NCBI GenBank assembly: GCA_002371985.1
Contig: DFHZ01000183.1
Location: forward strand, 1 to 6,340
Length of the DNA: 6,340 nt
From: Ruminococcaceae bacterium UBA3710
GTDB lineage: Bacteria; Bacillota; Clostridia; Oscillospirales; Acutalibacteraceae
Direction of reading: 5' to 3'
Position numbers and translations under genes: made by a program. Position 1 is the first letter of the stretch. Every line of letters starts with the position of its first letter. The notes below the pieces were generated by a model. It was not told where the DNA came from and did no database searches. It saw only the letters and a list, made by a program, of their open reading frames with translations. Below, in pieces: positions 1 through 5,643 of the stretch.

Positions 1-1614
1 CATACAAGATGGGCAACTCACGGTGTTCCGTCTATTGAAAATGCCCATCCTCACTTTAGCGAGGATAAAAAATTTGCCGTTGTTCATAACGGTATAATAG
101 AAAACTATTCTACTTTAAAAAAACAACTCATCAGCGAAGGTGTAAATTTTGTAAGCGAGACAGACACAGAGGTTGTTCCGCAACTTTTATCAAAATATTA
201 TGACGGCGATATTAAAGCGACCGTTAAAAAAGTTATCAGTATGCTTGAGGGTTCTTTTGCTCTTGGCATTATTTGCAAAGATTTTCCTGATACTTTAATA
301 GCCGCAAAAAAATTCAGTCCCTTAATAGTAGGTCTTTCAAAAAATGAAAACATAATCGCTTCTGATGTTACCGCTATTGCTTCTCTTACAAAAGATATTG
401 TATATCTTGAAGACGGCGAATTTGCTTTCCTTTCTCCCGATAGCGTTAAATTCTATAATTCAGAGGGAGAGGAAATCAAAAAGTCCGTTTCGCAGATTAC
501 TTGGGATGTTTCCGCCGCTGAAAAGGGCGGTTATGACCACTTTATGATGAAAGAAATCTTTGAACAACCAAAAGCCATAAAGCAAACCTTATCGGGAAGA
601 ATTAAAGACGGTCAAGTTGTTTTTGAAGATTTTAAGTTAACCGAAGAAAAACTTAAACTAATAAATAAAATTGTTATAGTTGCCTGTGGTTCGGCATATC
701 ACGCAGGAATGGTAGGCAAATATGTTATCGAAGATATGGCAAGAATTCCTTGTGATGTTGAACTTGCAAGTGAATTCAGGTACAGAAGACCTATTGTTGA
801 CGATAAAACACTAACTATCATTATAAGTCAGTCAGGCGAAACCGCAGATACACTTGCCGCTTTAAAGGAAGCAAAGAAACTCGGTTCCCATATTATTTCG
901 ATAGTAAATGTCGTAGGCAGTTCTATTGCAAAAGCCGCCGACGATGTTATATATACTTGGGCAGGACCCGAAATTGCCGTTGCTACAACAAAAGGATACA
1001 GTACCCAAGTAGCAGTTATGTATCTGTTTGCCGCTTGGTGTGCAAAAATTCTTAAGACTATGAGCGACAGCGAAATTTCAAAGTTTTTAGACGATGTTAA
1101 AGCAATTCCGCAAAAAATTGAAGAAGTATTAAAACAAAACGACAGAATTAAAGAAATGGCTAAAAGACAAATTAATACTTCTTCCCTATTCTTTATCGGA
1201 AGAAATCTTGATTATGCCGTTTCACTTGAAGCATCGCTTAAACTCAAAGAAATATCCTATATTCATTCTGAGGCTTATGCCGCAGGAGAACTTAAACACG
1301 GAACTATATCTCTGATTGAAGACGGCAGAACGGTTATTGCTCTTTCTTGCTACAACGATTTGGCGGATAAAATGCTTAGTAATATTAAAGAAGTTGCAGC
1401 CCGTGGGGCCTATGTTATCACTTGTGCTAACGAGGGCGATACTGCTTTTGAAAAAGAATCAGACGAAATGATTTACATTCCGAAAGTAGATAAAAGGCTT
1501 ATTGCTTCTATTGAGGTTATTCCTTTCCAGGTTTATGCTTACTATGTTTCTTACCATAAAGGACTTGATATTGACAAACCGAGAAACCTTGCAAAATCGG
1601 TTACAGTTGAATAA
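1..1614 (+). CDS. glmS: Glutamine--fructose-6-phosphate aminotransferase (isomerizing), 5'-truncated by the window edge
   Basis: GlmS makes glucosamine-6-phosphate from fructose-6-phosphate and glutamine, the first step toward UDP-GlcNAc and peptidoglycan, in the cytoplasm. The frame is open from base 1, giving 537 codons before TAA at 1612-1614. The family is usually about 600-610 residues, so roughly 70 N-terminal residues, including catalytic Cys1, lie outside the window. The glutaminase domain still shows TRWATHG (fragment residues 2-8), NAHPH, HNGIIENY and SETDTE. The first SIS domain has CGSAYHAG (about 229-236) and SQSGETADT (about 276-284). The second has FIGRN (about 398) and the KEISYIH...AYAAGELKHG block that carries isomerase residues. 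The C-terminus DKPRNLAKSVTVE is the classic family ending. The Met codon at 241 is internal and not the start. Any glmS ribozyme would lie upstream and cannot be judged. Identification is secure. Confidence 0.97.
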   Translation, partial: HTRWATHGVPSIENAHPHFSEDKKFAVVHNGIIENYSTLKKQLISEGVNFVSETDTEVVPQLLSKYYDGDIKATVKKVISMLEGSFALGIICKDFPDTLIAAKKFSPLIVGLSKNENIIASDVTAIASLTKDIVYLEDGEFAFLSPDSVKFYNSEGEEIKKSVSQITWDVSAAEKGGYDHFMMKEIFEQPKAIKQTLSGRIKDGQVVFEDFKLTEEKLKLINKIVIVACGSAYHAGMVGKYVIEDMARIPCDVELASEFRYRRPIVDDKTLTIIISQSGETADTLAALKEAKKLGSHIISIVNVVGSSIAKAADDVIYTWAGPEIAVATTKGYSTQVAVMYLFAAWCAKILKTMSDSEISKFLDDVKAIPQKIEEVLKQNDRIKEMAKRQINTSSLFFIGRNLDYAVSLEASLKLKEISYIHSEAYAAGELKHGTISLIEDGRTVIALSCYNDLADKMLSNIKEVAARGAYVITCANEGDTAFEKESDEMIYIPKVDKRLIASIEVIPFQVYAYYVSYHKGLDIDKPRNLAKSVTVE

Positions 1615-1628
1615 AGAATGTGCATATA

Positions 1629-1657
1629 AAAAAGTTCGGCTTTCGCCGAACTTTTTT
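1629..1657. terminator. Bidirectional intrinsic terminator between convergent glmS and folT
   Basis: An inverted repeat has arms at about 1629-1640 and 1645-1657 with a TTTC loop. The GC core is GTTCGGC/GCCGAAC, flanked by A-run and T-run, so both strands give a hairpin followed by U residues. It begins about 15 nt after the glmS stop. The folT stop codon (1656-1658 on the minus strand) falls inside the flank of the hairpin, so one element can serve both genes. Confidence 0.9.
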
Positions 1658-2189
1658 ATACCTTTATTGCTCTTTTAATCAGTTTTATTATCAGTGGCAC
1701 TATTATCGCAAAAATAACAGCAGTGATGACCCCTGCAATAATTCTGTTTACAAGGGAAATACCGAACAGTGCAACAGGATAATGATATATTTTTGCATCC
1801 ACATACATAACAAATGTATTTATTGCCGTTACAAGCAACGAAGAAACAATAGTTTCTATAACCAAAATATAAGGCTTCAAACTCTTGTTAAAAAGAAGGA
1901 ACAACAGCCCCATTACAATGCCTCGAAATGTTGCAGGGCAAACCCAAAGAATTGTAGTAGCCGTAAACCCATAAGATAACATTTGACCTATAAAAGCACC
2001 TACAAAGCCAACTGCTCCTGCCCATAGGGGTCCAAAAAGAATTGCCGCTATAATTACAGGCAAACCGCTTACAGACAGTTTAAGCGTTCCGCCAAACGGA
2101 GCACTAAGACTTACTGCCAGCAAGTCAAGCCCGACATAGAGTGCCGACAATACGGCACAAATACAAATTTTTACTGTGTTTTTATTCAT
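1656..2189 (-). CDS. folT: Folate-family ECF transporter S component (substrate-binding membrane protein)
   Basis: The 177-residue product is almost wholly hydrophobic, with about six membrane segments, as in S components of energy-coupling factor importers. These bind a vitamin in the membrane and dock on a shared EcfA-EcfA'-EcfT module, which is not encoded here. Visible family-like parts are a short Lys-bearing N-terminus, GGTLKLSVSGLPVIIAAILF (residues 33-52), an aromatic/Gly-rich stretch with GAFIGQM (64-70), PATFRG (85-90), and a basic C-terminus KLIKRAIKV. The start ATG has AGGAGGT seven bases upstream. Folate is assigned mainly because a THF riboswitch lies directly upstream; from the protein alone I would say only ECF S component. 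The gene follows metQ on the same strand and may share its transcript. Expression is expected to fall when reduced folate is plentiful, because a hairpin can mask the ribosome binding site. Confidence 0.85.
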   Translation of the reverse strand: MNKNTVKICICAVLSALYVGLDLLAVSLSAPFGGTLKLSVSGLPVIIAAILFGPLWAGAVGFVGAFIGQMLSYGFTATTILWVCPATFRGIVMGLLFLLFNKSLKPYILVIETIVSSLLVTAINTFVMYVDAKIYHYPVALFGISLVNRIIAGVITAVIFAIIVPLIIKLIKRAIKV

Positions 2190-2197
2190 AAAAAATA

Positions 2198-2230
2198 CCT
2201 CCTATCATCCGACTTCCGAATAATAAGAGG
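2198..2230 (-). promoter_or_regulatory. folT: Shine-Dalgarno-sequestering hairpin of folT (riboswitch expression platform)
   Basis: On the minus strand, bases 2230-2217 (CCTCTTATTATTCG) pair with 2211-2198 (CGGATGATAGGAGG) over 14 consecutive positions with three G-U pairs, leaving a five-base GAAGT loop. The second arm contains the AGGAGG that serves the folT start at 2189, so the folded hairpin would block translation. There is no U-tract after it, so it is not a terminator. A possible competing pairing is CCGAAT just after riboswitch P1 (2254-2249) with ATTCGG (2221-2216), which would open the top of this hairpin. That switch partner is inferred. Confidence 0.8.
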
Positions 2231-2253
2231 CTGTTTTTCACCTTAATAATTCG

Positions 2254-2350
2254 GCAGCGGGATGCGATGATAAAACCGTGAATAAAATTCTTCGTCTGTT
2301 TGTCAACTCCCCGTACAAACAGCACTTAACGCTTTATCATCTACTCTGCA
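2254..2350 (-). ncRNA. Tetrahydrofolate (THF, folE-type) riboswitch
   Basis: Read on the minus strand, the element begins GCAGAGTAGATGAT and continues with GCGTTAAGTG, then a hairpin CTGTTTGT/ACAAACAG, then ACGAAG, CACGG, TATCATC and GCATCC, closing with CTGC. These blocks come in the same order as the conserved core of the class I THF aptamer as I recall it from Eubacterium siraeum. Pairings seen are P1 GCAG/CTGC, P2 GATGATAAA/TTTATCATC (9 bp) and P3 CTGTTTGT/ACAAACAG (8 bp). The class is known to bind reduced folates and repress folate transport or synthesis genes. It lies about 20 nt after the metQ stop and 64 nt before the folT start, which agrees with the folate transporter call. Confidence 0.95.
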
Positions 2351-2370
2351 AATCAAAATTTATGTTTTAA

Positions 2371-3201
2371 TTAAAATATAGCAACAACTGCACCGGCATA
2401 GGTGTCCTCGATATACTTCTTAACTGCATTTGTTTTTAATGCATCTAAAAGAACGGTTGTCTTTTCGCTATTTTCGTTGCCCTTTTGTACCGCAATGATA
2501 TTTGCATAGGTCTGAGCGGCATCGCCCTTTGCATCTTCTGTTGCCAAAGCATCGGCAATTTTAAGACCGGCACCTATTGCATAATTTCCGTTGATTACGG
2601 CTATTGTTCCCTCTTTGGAATTTTTAAGTTGAGCAGGAACAGTATCGGCTTGAACTGCCTGAATATCGTATCCGCCGTTATCTACAATGTCAAGTGTTGT
2701 AACACCCTTTTCGGCACTTGCGTCTTCGGGCAATTTAATAAGGTTTTCCTGTGCCAAAAGCAAGAGCGCACGGGTTTCATTACTGTCATCAGCAGGGATA
2801 AGAATAGTAGCACCTGATTTGAGTTCTGAAAGATTGCTCACGGAATTTCCGTAAATTCCGAACGGCTCATAGTGAATTAAACCGGCAGAAACAAGGTCGG
2901 TGCCGTTAGATTTGTTATAAGAGTTTAAGTACGGCGTATGTTGGAAATAGTTTGCATCAATAGTTCCGTCTGTCAATGCCTGATTAGGTAAAACATAATC
3001 GTCATAAACAACGATTTTTAATGTATAACCTTTTTCCTCAACTGCGTCCTTTACCTGTTCAAGGATTTCTGCGTGTGGTGTAGCACTTGCACCTACGGTG
3101 ATTGTTTTGTCGTCTGCCTTATCTTTCTTACCGCAACCTGCTAATGCTACAAGCGAAACGGTTAATGCCAAGGCTAATACTAATGCTAACAGTTTTTTCA
3201 T
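2371..3201 (-). CDS. metQ: Methionine ABC transporter substrate-binding lipoprotein (NlpA/MetQ family)
   Basis: This is the extracytoplasmic receptor of a MetNIQ-type importer, expected to capture L- or D-methionine and deliver it to MetI. The 276-residue length matches the family (about 270). The N-terminus MKKLLALVLALALTVSLVA is a lipoprotein signal ending in lipobox LAGC, with Cys23 as the predicted lipidated residue, so the mature protein sits on the outer face of the membrane. NlpA-family motifs follow: TPHAEIL (41-47), YDDYVLPNQAL (66-76), DANYFQHTPYL (82-92) and YEPFGIY (111-117). The ATG start has GGAG eight bases upstream. The gene is last of metN-metI-metQ, 32 nt after metI. No terminator is seen between its TAA and the THF riboswitch about 20 nt further on. 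The exact ligand (methionine, dipeptide or other) is inferred from the family and from the NIL-type region in MetN. Confidence 0.93.
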   Translation of the reverse strand: MKKLLALVLALALTVSLVALAGCGKKDKADDKTITVGASATPHAEILEQVKDAVEEKGYTLKIVVYDDYVLPNQALTDGTIDANYFQHTPYLNSYNKSNGTDLVSAGLIHYEPFGIYGNSVSNLSELKSGATILIPADDSNETRALLLLAQENLIKLPEDASAEKGVTTLDIVDNGGYDIQAVQADTVPAQLKNSKEGTIAVINGNYAIGAGLKIADALATEDAKGDAAQTYANIIAVQKGNENSEKTTVLLDALKTNAVKKYIEDTYAGAVVAIF

Positions 3202-3233
3202 TTTAATTTCTCCTTTAATATGTTTTTTATTTA

Positions 3234-3911
3234 TTATCGTTGACGCTTGTCAACTTTACGAGCAATATACATTCCGATTTCCTGAATGATTTGTACTATT
3301 ATTATGGTCAACGCAACGCAAATCCAAATTATATCGCTGTTTGACCTTTGATGTCCCCAGACAATGGCTATCTGTCCGAGTCCTCCGCCACCTATTGTAC
3401 TTGCCATGGCAGAGTACCCTAAAATAGTAACTGTTGAAATAACAGCACCCACTATCAAAGACGGTTTTGCTTCCGGAATAAGTACCTTAGTAACAATTTT
3501 AAATGACGGTGTACCCATGGCCTTTGCTGCCTCGATAACTCCGGCATCGACCTCTTTTATTGAAGATTCTGTCATTCGGGCTACATACGGTGCTGCGGCA
3601 ATAATAAGCATTACCACCATTGCACTGTTTCCAAGACTTGTACCTACAATAAAATTTGCCACCGGCAACATTGCCACCATTAAAATAATAAAAGGTATAC
3701 TTCTGAAAGCATTTACAATTACACTTAAAGTTTTATTGATAAATCTATTTGGGCAAATGCCGTCTTTATCTGTTACGCAAAGAACAAGTCCAAGCGGTAA
3801 ACCGATTATGTATGCAACAACGGTTGAAAGCAATGTCATATAAATGGTTTCCCAAACACCCATTTGGAGTATATGGTTTTCCCAAAGTTTCATAAATGTC
3901 TCGCTGAACAT
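3234..3911 (-). CDS. metI: Methionine ABC transporter permease (MetI family)
   Basis: The 225-residue membrane protein forms the transport channel, probably as a dimer bound to two MetN subunits. Family length is about 215-225. It has about five hydrophobic segments, beginning near residues 22-46, and a type-I importer permease EAA loop at about 127-150 (EAAKAMG followed by a conserved Gly/Pro-rich stretch) that couples to the ATPase. GYSAMASTIGGGGLGQ at 165-180 is highly typical of MetI. The start codon overlaps the metN stop by one base (TAATG), and a GGGAGGAA ribosome binding site lies inside the metN 3' end, so translational coupling is likely. The TAA stop is 32 nt before metQ. Confidence 0.95.
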   Translation of the reverse strand: MFSETFMKLWENHILQMGVWETIYMTLLSTVVAYIIGLPLGLVLCVTDKDGICPNRFINKTLSVIVNAFRSIPFIILMVAMLPVANFIVGTSLGNSAMVVMLIIAAAPYVARMTESSIKEVDAGVIEAAKAMGTPSFKIVTKVLIPEAKPSLIVGAVISTVTILGYSAMASTIGGGGLGQIAIVWGHQRSNSDIIWICVALTIIIVQIIQEIGMYIARKVDKRQR

Positions 3912-4894
3912 TAAACTTCCTCCCTCTTGAAATCAAGATTATGGGCTAAAAGCCATTCTATTACCTTGTCAGCACCCCGTTTATCCTCCGGCAAACGGAT
4001 TACCATTTGCCCGAATAACTTGCCGTCAAAATCTTTTGTATCGGCAAACATAATGCTGACCTGAACCTGACACTCTAAAACAAGGGCGGAAATTATCGGT
4101 TCATTGGTCGACTCGCCGTTAAATACAATACGAACCGCCTGAGTTCCGATTTTACTCTGCTTTTTCGGCAAAATCAGTTCCTTTGCAATTTGCGATTTAG
4201 GACTTGCAAAAACCTGCGAAACAAGACCGCATTCGGCAATCTGACTATTATCAATGACGGCAACCTTATTGCATATCTTATCTACAACTCGCATTTCATG
4301 AGTAATAACTACAATGGTTATACCTAACTCTTTATTTATTCTTTTAAGCAATTCTAAAATTTGCTCGGTTGTGTTCGGGTCGAGTGCACTCGTGGCTTCG
4401 TCGCAAAGAAGATACTTTGGATTTGTCGCAAGAGCACGGGCGATTGCAACCCTTTGCTTCTGACCGCCGGAAAGTTGAGAAGGATAAGAGTTTTCTTTTT
4501 CGGTCAGGTCAACAAGTTCGAGCATTTCTTTTGCTCTTTTTAAAGCATCGGCCTTGCTATAACCGGCAATCTCCATCGGATAACATACATTTTTAATTAT
4601 CGTTCTTTGCGAAAAAAGATTAAAATTCTGGAAAATCATTCCAATATTCCGACGCATAGTAAGCAGTTCTTTTTTTGAAAGGGTTGTCATATCTTTGCCA
4701 TCAATAATAACATTTCCCGTAGTTGGTCTTTCCAAAAGGTTTATGCATCTGACAAGTGTGCTTTTACCTGCACCCGACAGACCGATAATTCCGAAAATAT
4801 CACCATCTTCAATGTTAAGAGAAATGTTGTTAAGTGCCGTAAATGAGTCTTTTTTCGTCTTAAATGTTTTTGATACCGATTTTATTTCAATCAA
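3911..4894 (-). CDS. metN: Methionine ABC transporter ATP-binding protein (MetN)
   Basis: This cytoplasmic ATPase drives methionine import with MetI and MetQ. Translation is placed at TTG 4894, giving 327 residues beginning (M)IEIKSVSKTF, the usual MetN N-terminus, with GGAG seven bases upstream. A longer frame from TTG 4927 would start inside the U-tract of the attenuator and is rejected. Counting from the chosen start, the Walker A GLSGAGKST is at 38-46, Q-loop Gln at 89, signature LSGGQ at 141-145, Walker B YLLCDE at 161-166, D-loop SALD at 169-172 and H-loop His at 199. Residues from about 252 to 327 form an extra C-terminal region that fits the NIL/ACT-like domain, which in known MetN binds methionine and inhibits transport when internal methionine is high. 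It is the first gene of the operon, under an attenuated leader. Confidence 0.95.
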   Translation of the reverse strand: MIEIKSVSKTFKTKKDSFTALNNISLNIEDGDIFGIIGLSGAGKSTLVRCINLLERPTTGNVIIDGKDMTTLSKKELLTMRRNIGMIFQNFNLFSQRTIIKNVCYPMEIAGYSKADALKRAKEMLELVDLTEKENSYPSQLSGGQKQRVAIARALATNPKYLLCDEATSALDPNTTEQILELLKRINKELGITIVVITHEMRVVDKICNKVAVIDNSQIAECGLVSQVFASPKSQIAKELILPKKQSKIGTQAVRIVFNGESTNEPIISALVLECQVQVSIMFADTKDFDGKLFGQMVIRLPEDKRGADKVIEWLLAHNLDFKREEV

Positions 4895-4901
4895 AATATC
4901 G

Positions 4902-4905
4902 CTCC
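4902..4905 (-). promoter_or_regulatory. metN: Ribosome binding site that fixes the metN start
   Basis: GGAG on the minus strand lies seven bases before TTG 4894. It sits between the attenuator U-tract (ending at 4926) and the start, so only transcripts that read through the terminator carry it. Confidence 0.8.
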
Positions 4906-4925
4906 ATTTCTGTTTTTTTGGCAAC

Positions 4926-4959
4926 AAAAAAGCCGAGGGTATAAAATACTCCCGGGCTT
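4926..4959 (-). terminator. Intrinsic terminator/attenuator in the metN leader
   Basis: On the minus strand the 5' arm AAGCCCGGGAGTAT (4959-4946) folds on ATACCCTCGGCTT (4942-4930) with a TTT loop, one C bulge and one A-C mismatch, followed by six T residues (4931-4926). It lies downstream of the promoter at 5131-5159 and only about 30 nt before the metN start, so it must be bypassed for operon expression. Its 5' arm contains CGGGAGT (4954-4948), a perfect complement of ACTCCCG (5041-5035) in the upstream leader. An antiterminator and the terminator are therefore mutually exclusive. Confidence 0.85.
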
Positions 4960-4988
4960 ACTTAATTACACATATAGAATTTTCGCTT

Positions 4989-5099
4989 TTAATTACCGAA
5001 AGCATAGCGAATAAACCCATGTGTCAAGTAAACACGGGAGTTAAGCATTCGTCCGCATCTGAAATTCTGTCTAAGAAGTTTTTCAAAGATGAAACTCAT
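4989..5099 (-). CDS. Possible 36-residue leader peptide in the metN 5' UTR
   Basis: An ATG at 5099 opens 36 codons ending in TAA at 4991-4989, with GGAAGG eight bases upstream. The product begins MSFIFEKLLRQNFRCGRMLN and ends RYAFGN. I do not recognise it. It is Arg- and Phe-rich, with one Cys and only one Met beyond the start, so it is not a classic methionine attenuator peptide. The whole ORF lies in the structured leader. Its ribosome binding site is part of the 5' strand of the closing stem, so folding would hide it. It could be a real leader peptide whose translation controls the attenuator, or a chance ORF in a structured RNA. Confidence 0.3.
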   Translation of the reverse strand: MSFIFEKLLRQNFRCGRMLNSRVYLTHGFIRYAFGN

Positions 5100-5112
5100 A
5101 AACTATGCCTTC
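4998..5112 (-). ncRNA. Structured metN leader RNA, candidate riboswitch of unrecognised class
   Basis: This fills most of the 333-base gap between rplL and metN. On the minus strand, P1 pairs GAAGGCATAG (5112-5103) with CTATGCTTTC (5007-4998), 10 bp with one G-U. Inside it, P2 pairs CATCT/AGATG (5091-5087 with 5060-5056), GAAA/TTTC and TTCT/AGAA, with UU and AAC bulges and a UAGAC loop. P3 pairs CGAAT/ATTCG (5051-5047 with 5012-5008) and abuts P1 with no spacer. P4, beyond P3, pairs CCCGTGT/ACATGGG (5038-5032 with 5022-5016). The result is a three-way junction starting about 13 nt after the predicted transcript start and followed by a terminator. I see no S-box core, T-box AGGGUGG sequence or other familiar riboswitch signature. 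The fold was made by hand and has no covariation support yet. Confidence 0.6.
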
Positions 5113-5130
5113 CTTTCGATATGATTTTGT

Positions 5131-5159
5131 ATTATAGCACCAAATATATCCATTGTCAA
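5131..5159 (-). promoter_or_regulatory. Promoter of the metNIQ(-folT) operon
   Basis: The minus strand has a perfect -35 TTGACA (5159-5154) and a perfect -10 TATAAT (5136-5131) with 17 bases between them, plus an extended -10 TG one base upstream of the -10. The predicted start is near 5125, about 230 nt before metN. The -35 lies just 15 bases beyond the end of the rplL terminator U-tract. Confidence 0.92.
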
Positions 5160-5174
5160 GCATTTTTGAGACAT

Positions 5175-5208
5175 AAAAAACGCACCCGCAAAAAAGCGAA
5201 TGCGTTTT
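5175..5208 (-). terminator. Intrinsic terminator of rplJ-rplL
   Basis: On the minus strand AAAACGCATTCGC (5208-5196) pairs with GCGGGTGCGTTTT (5189-5177), 13 bp with two G-U pairs, around a six-T loop, and is followed by a T run ending at 5175. It begins about 20 nt after the rplL stop and separates the ribosomal operon from the metN promoter. Confidence 0.93.
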
Positions 5209-5227
5209 AGAAGTTTTTAAACTTATA

Positions 5228-5602
5228 TTACTTAAGTTCAACCTTAGCGCCAACTTCTTCAAGTTTAGCTTTCATTGCTTCAGCGTCTTCCTTAGAAACT
5301 GCTTCTTTAAGGGTCTTAGGAGCACCGTCAACAAGTCCCTTTGCGTCAGCAAGACCAAGACCTGTAATTTCACGAACAACCTTAATAACCTTAATCTTTT
5401 CTGCTCCTGCTTCAGCAAGAACAACATCAAATTCGGTTTTCTCTTCTGCTGCTGCACCGCCTGCTGCCGGAGCTGCTACTGCAACTGCTGCTGCTGCGGA
5501 TACGCCAAATTCCTCTTCTACTGCTTTTACAAGTTCAGAAAGTTCAAGAACTGTAAGAGTTTTTAATTCTTCAATCATAGCTGTAATCTTTTCAGATGCC
5601 AT
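5228..5602 (-). CDS. rplL: 50S ribosomal protein L7/L12 (bL12)
   Basis: bL12 forms the mobile stalk of the large ribosomal subunit and recruits and activates translation GTPases; dimers hang on the L10 C-terminus. At 124 residues it has the usual length. The N-terminal dimerisation part begins [20 protein letters not shown], followed by an Ala/Gly-rich hinge (about residues 40-55). The C-terminal domain has [27 protein letters not shown] and [16 protein letters not shown]; the region before it is Glu-rich. The start is ATG 5602, not the upstream in-frame TTG at 5617, because that TTG overlaps the GGAGG binding site. It follows rplJ by 41 nt and ends 20 nt before a terminator. Unusually, rpoB does not follow. 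Confidence 0.98.
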   Translation of the reverse strand: MASEKITAMIEELKTLTVLELSELVKAVEEEFGVSAAAAVAVAAPAAGGAAAEEKTEFDVVLAEAGAEKIKVIKVVREITGLGLADAKGLVDGAPKTLKEAVSKEDAEAMKAKLEEVGAKVELK

Positions 5603-5610
5603 TTTAATTT

Positions 5611-5615
5611 CCTCC
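5611..5615 (-). promoter_or_regulatory. rplL: Ribosome binding site that fixes the rplL start
   Basis: GGAGG on the minus strand, eight bases before ATG 5602, inside the 41-nt rplJ-rplL spacer. It is strong, in keeping with bL12 being made in excess over L10. Confidence 0.88.
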
Positions 5616-5643
5616 AATAAATTTTGTTGTTTAAATTTTCAAA

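Noticed and set aside
1620..1979. Plus-strand ORF of 119 codons opposite folT
   Set aside because: It begins in the terminator, is rich in Cys, Tyr and Asn as expected from antisense AT-rich DNA, and conflicts with a well-supported folT.
2351..2420. Dedicated folT promoter at the metQ 3' end
   Set aside because: The best candidate, TTGTTG with CATAAA at 17 bases, matches consensus poorly compared with the two perfect promoters elsewhere in the window.
3364..3843. Plus-strand ORF of 159 codons opposite metI
   Set aside because: It is the reverse-strand shadow of a hydrophobic membrane protein gene, with no independent start signal.
4895..4927. Longer metN frame starting at TTG 4927 (11 extra residues)
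   Set aside because: Those codons overlap the attenuator U-tract and the GGAG binding site, and the family N-terminus begins at TTG 4894.
4960..5125. S-box (SAM-I) or T-box identity for the metN leader
   Set aside because: Neither the S-box GAGGGA/GGCAACC core nor the T-box AGGGUGGNACCGCG sequence is present; only a weak GCTTAACTCC resemblance to an S-box segment, in the wrong order.
4695..5210. Plus-strand ORF of 171 codons opposite metN and its leader
   Set aside because: It is antisense to metN, the leader and the rplL terminator, has no family-like motif, and is best explained as a shadow of metN.
5603..5617. Longer rplL frame from TTG 5617
   Set aside because: It overlaps the GGAGG site, and L7/L12 begins at MASEKI.
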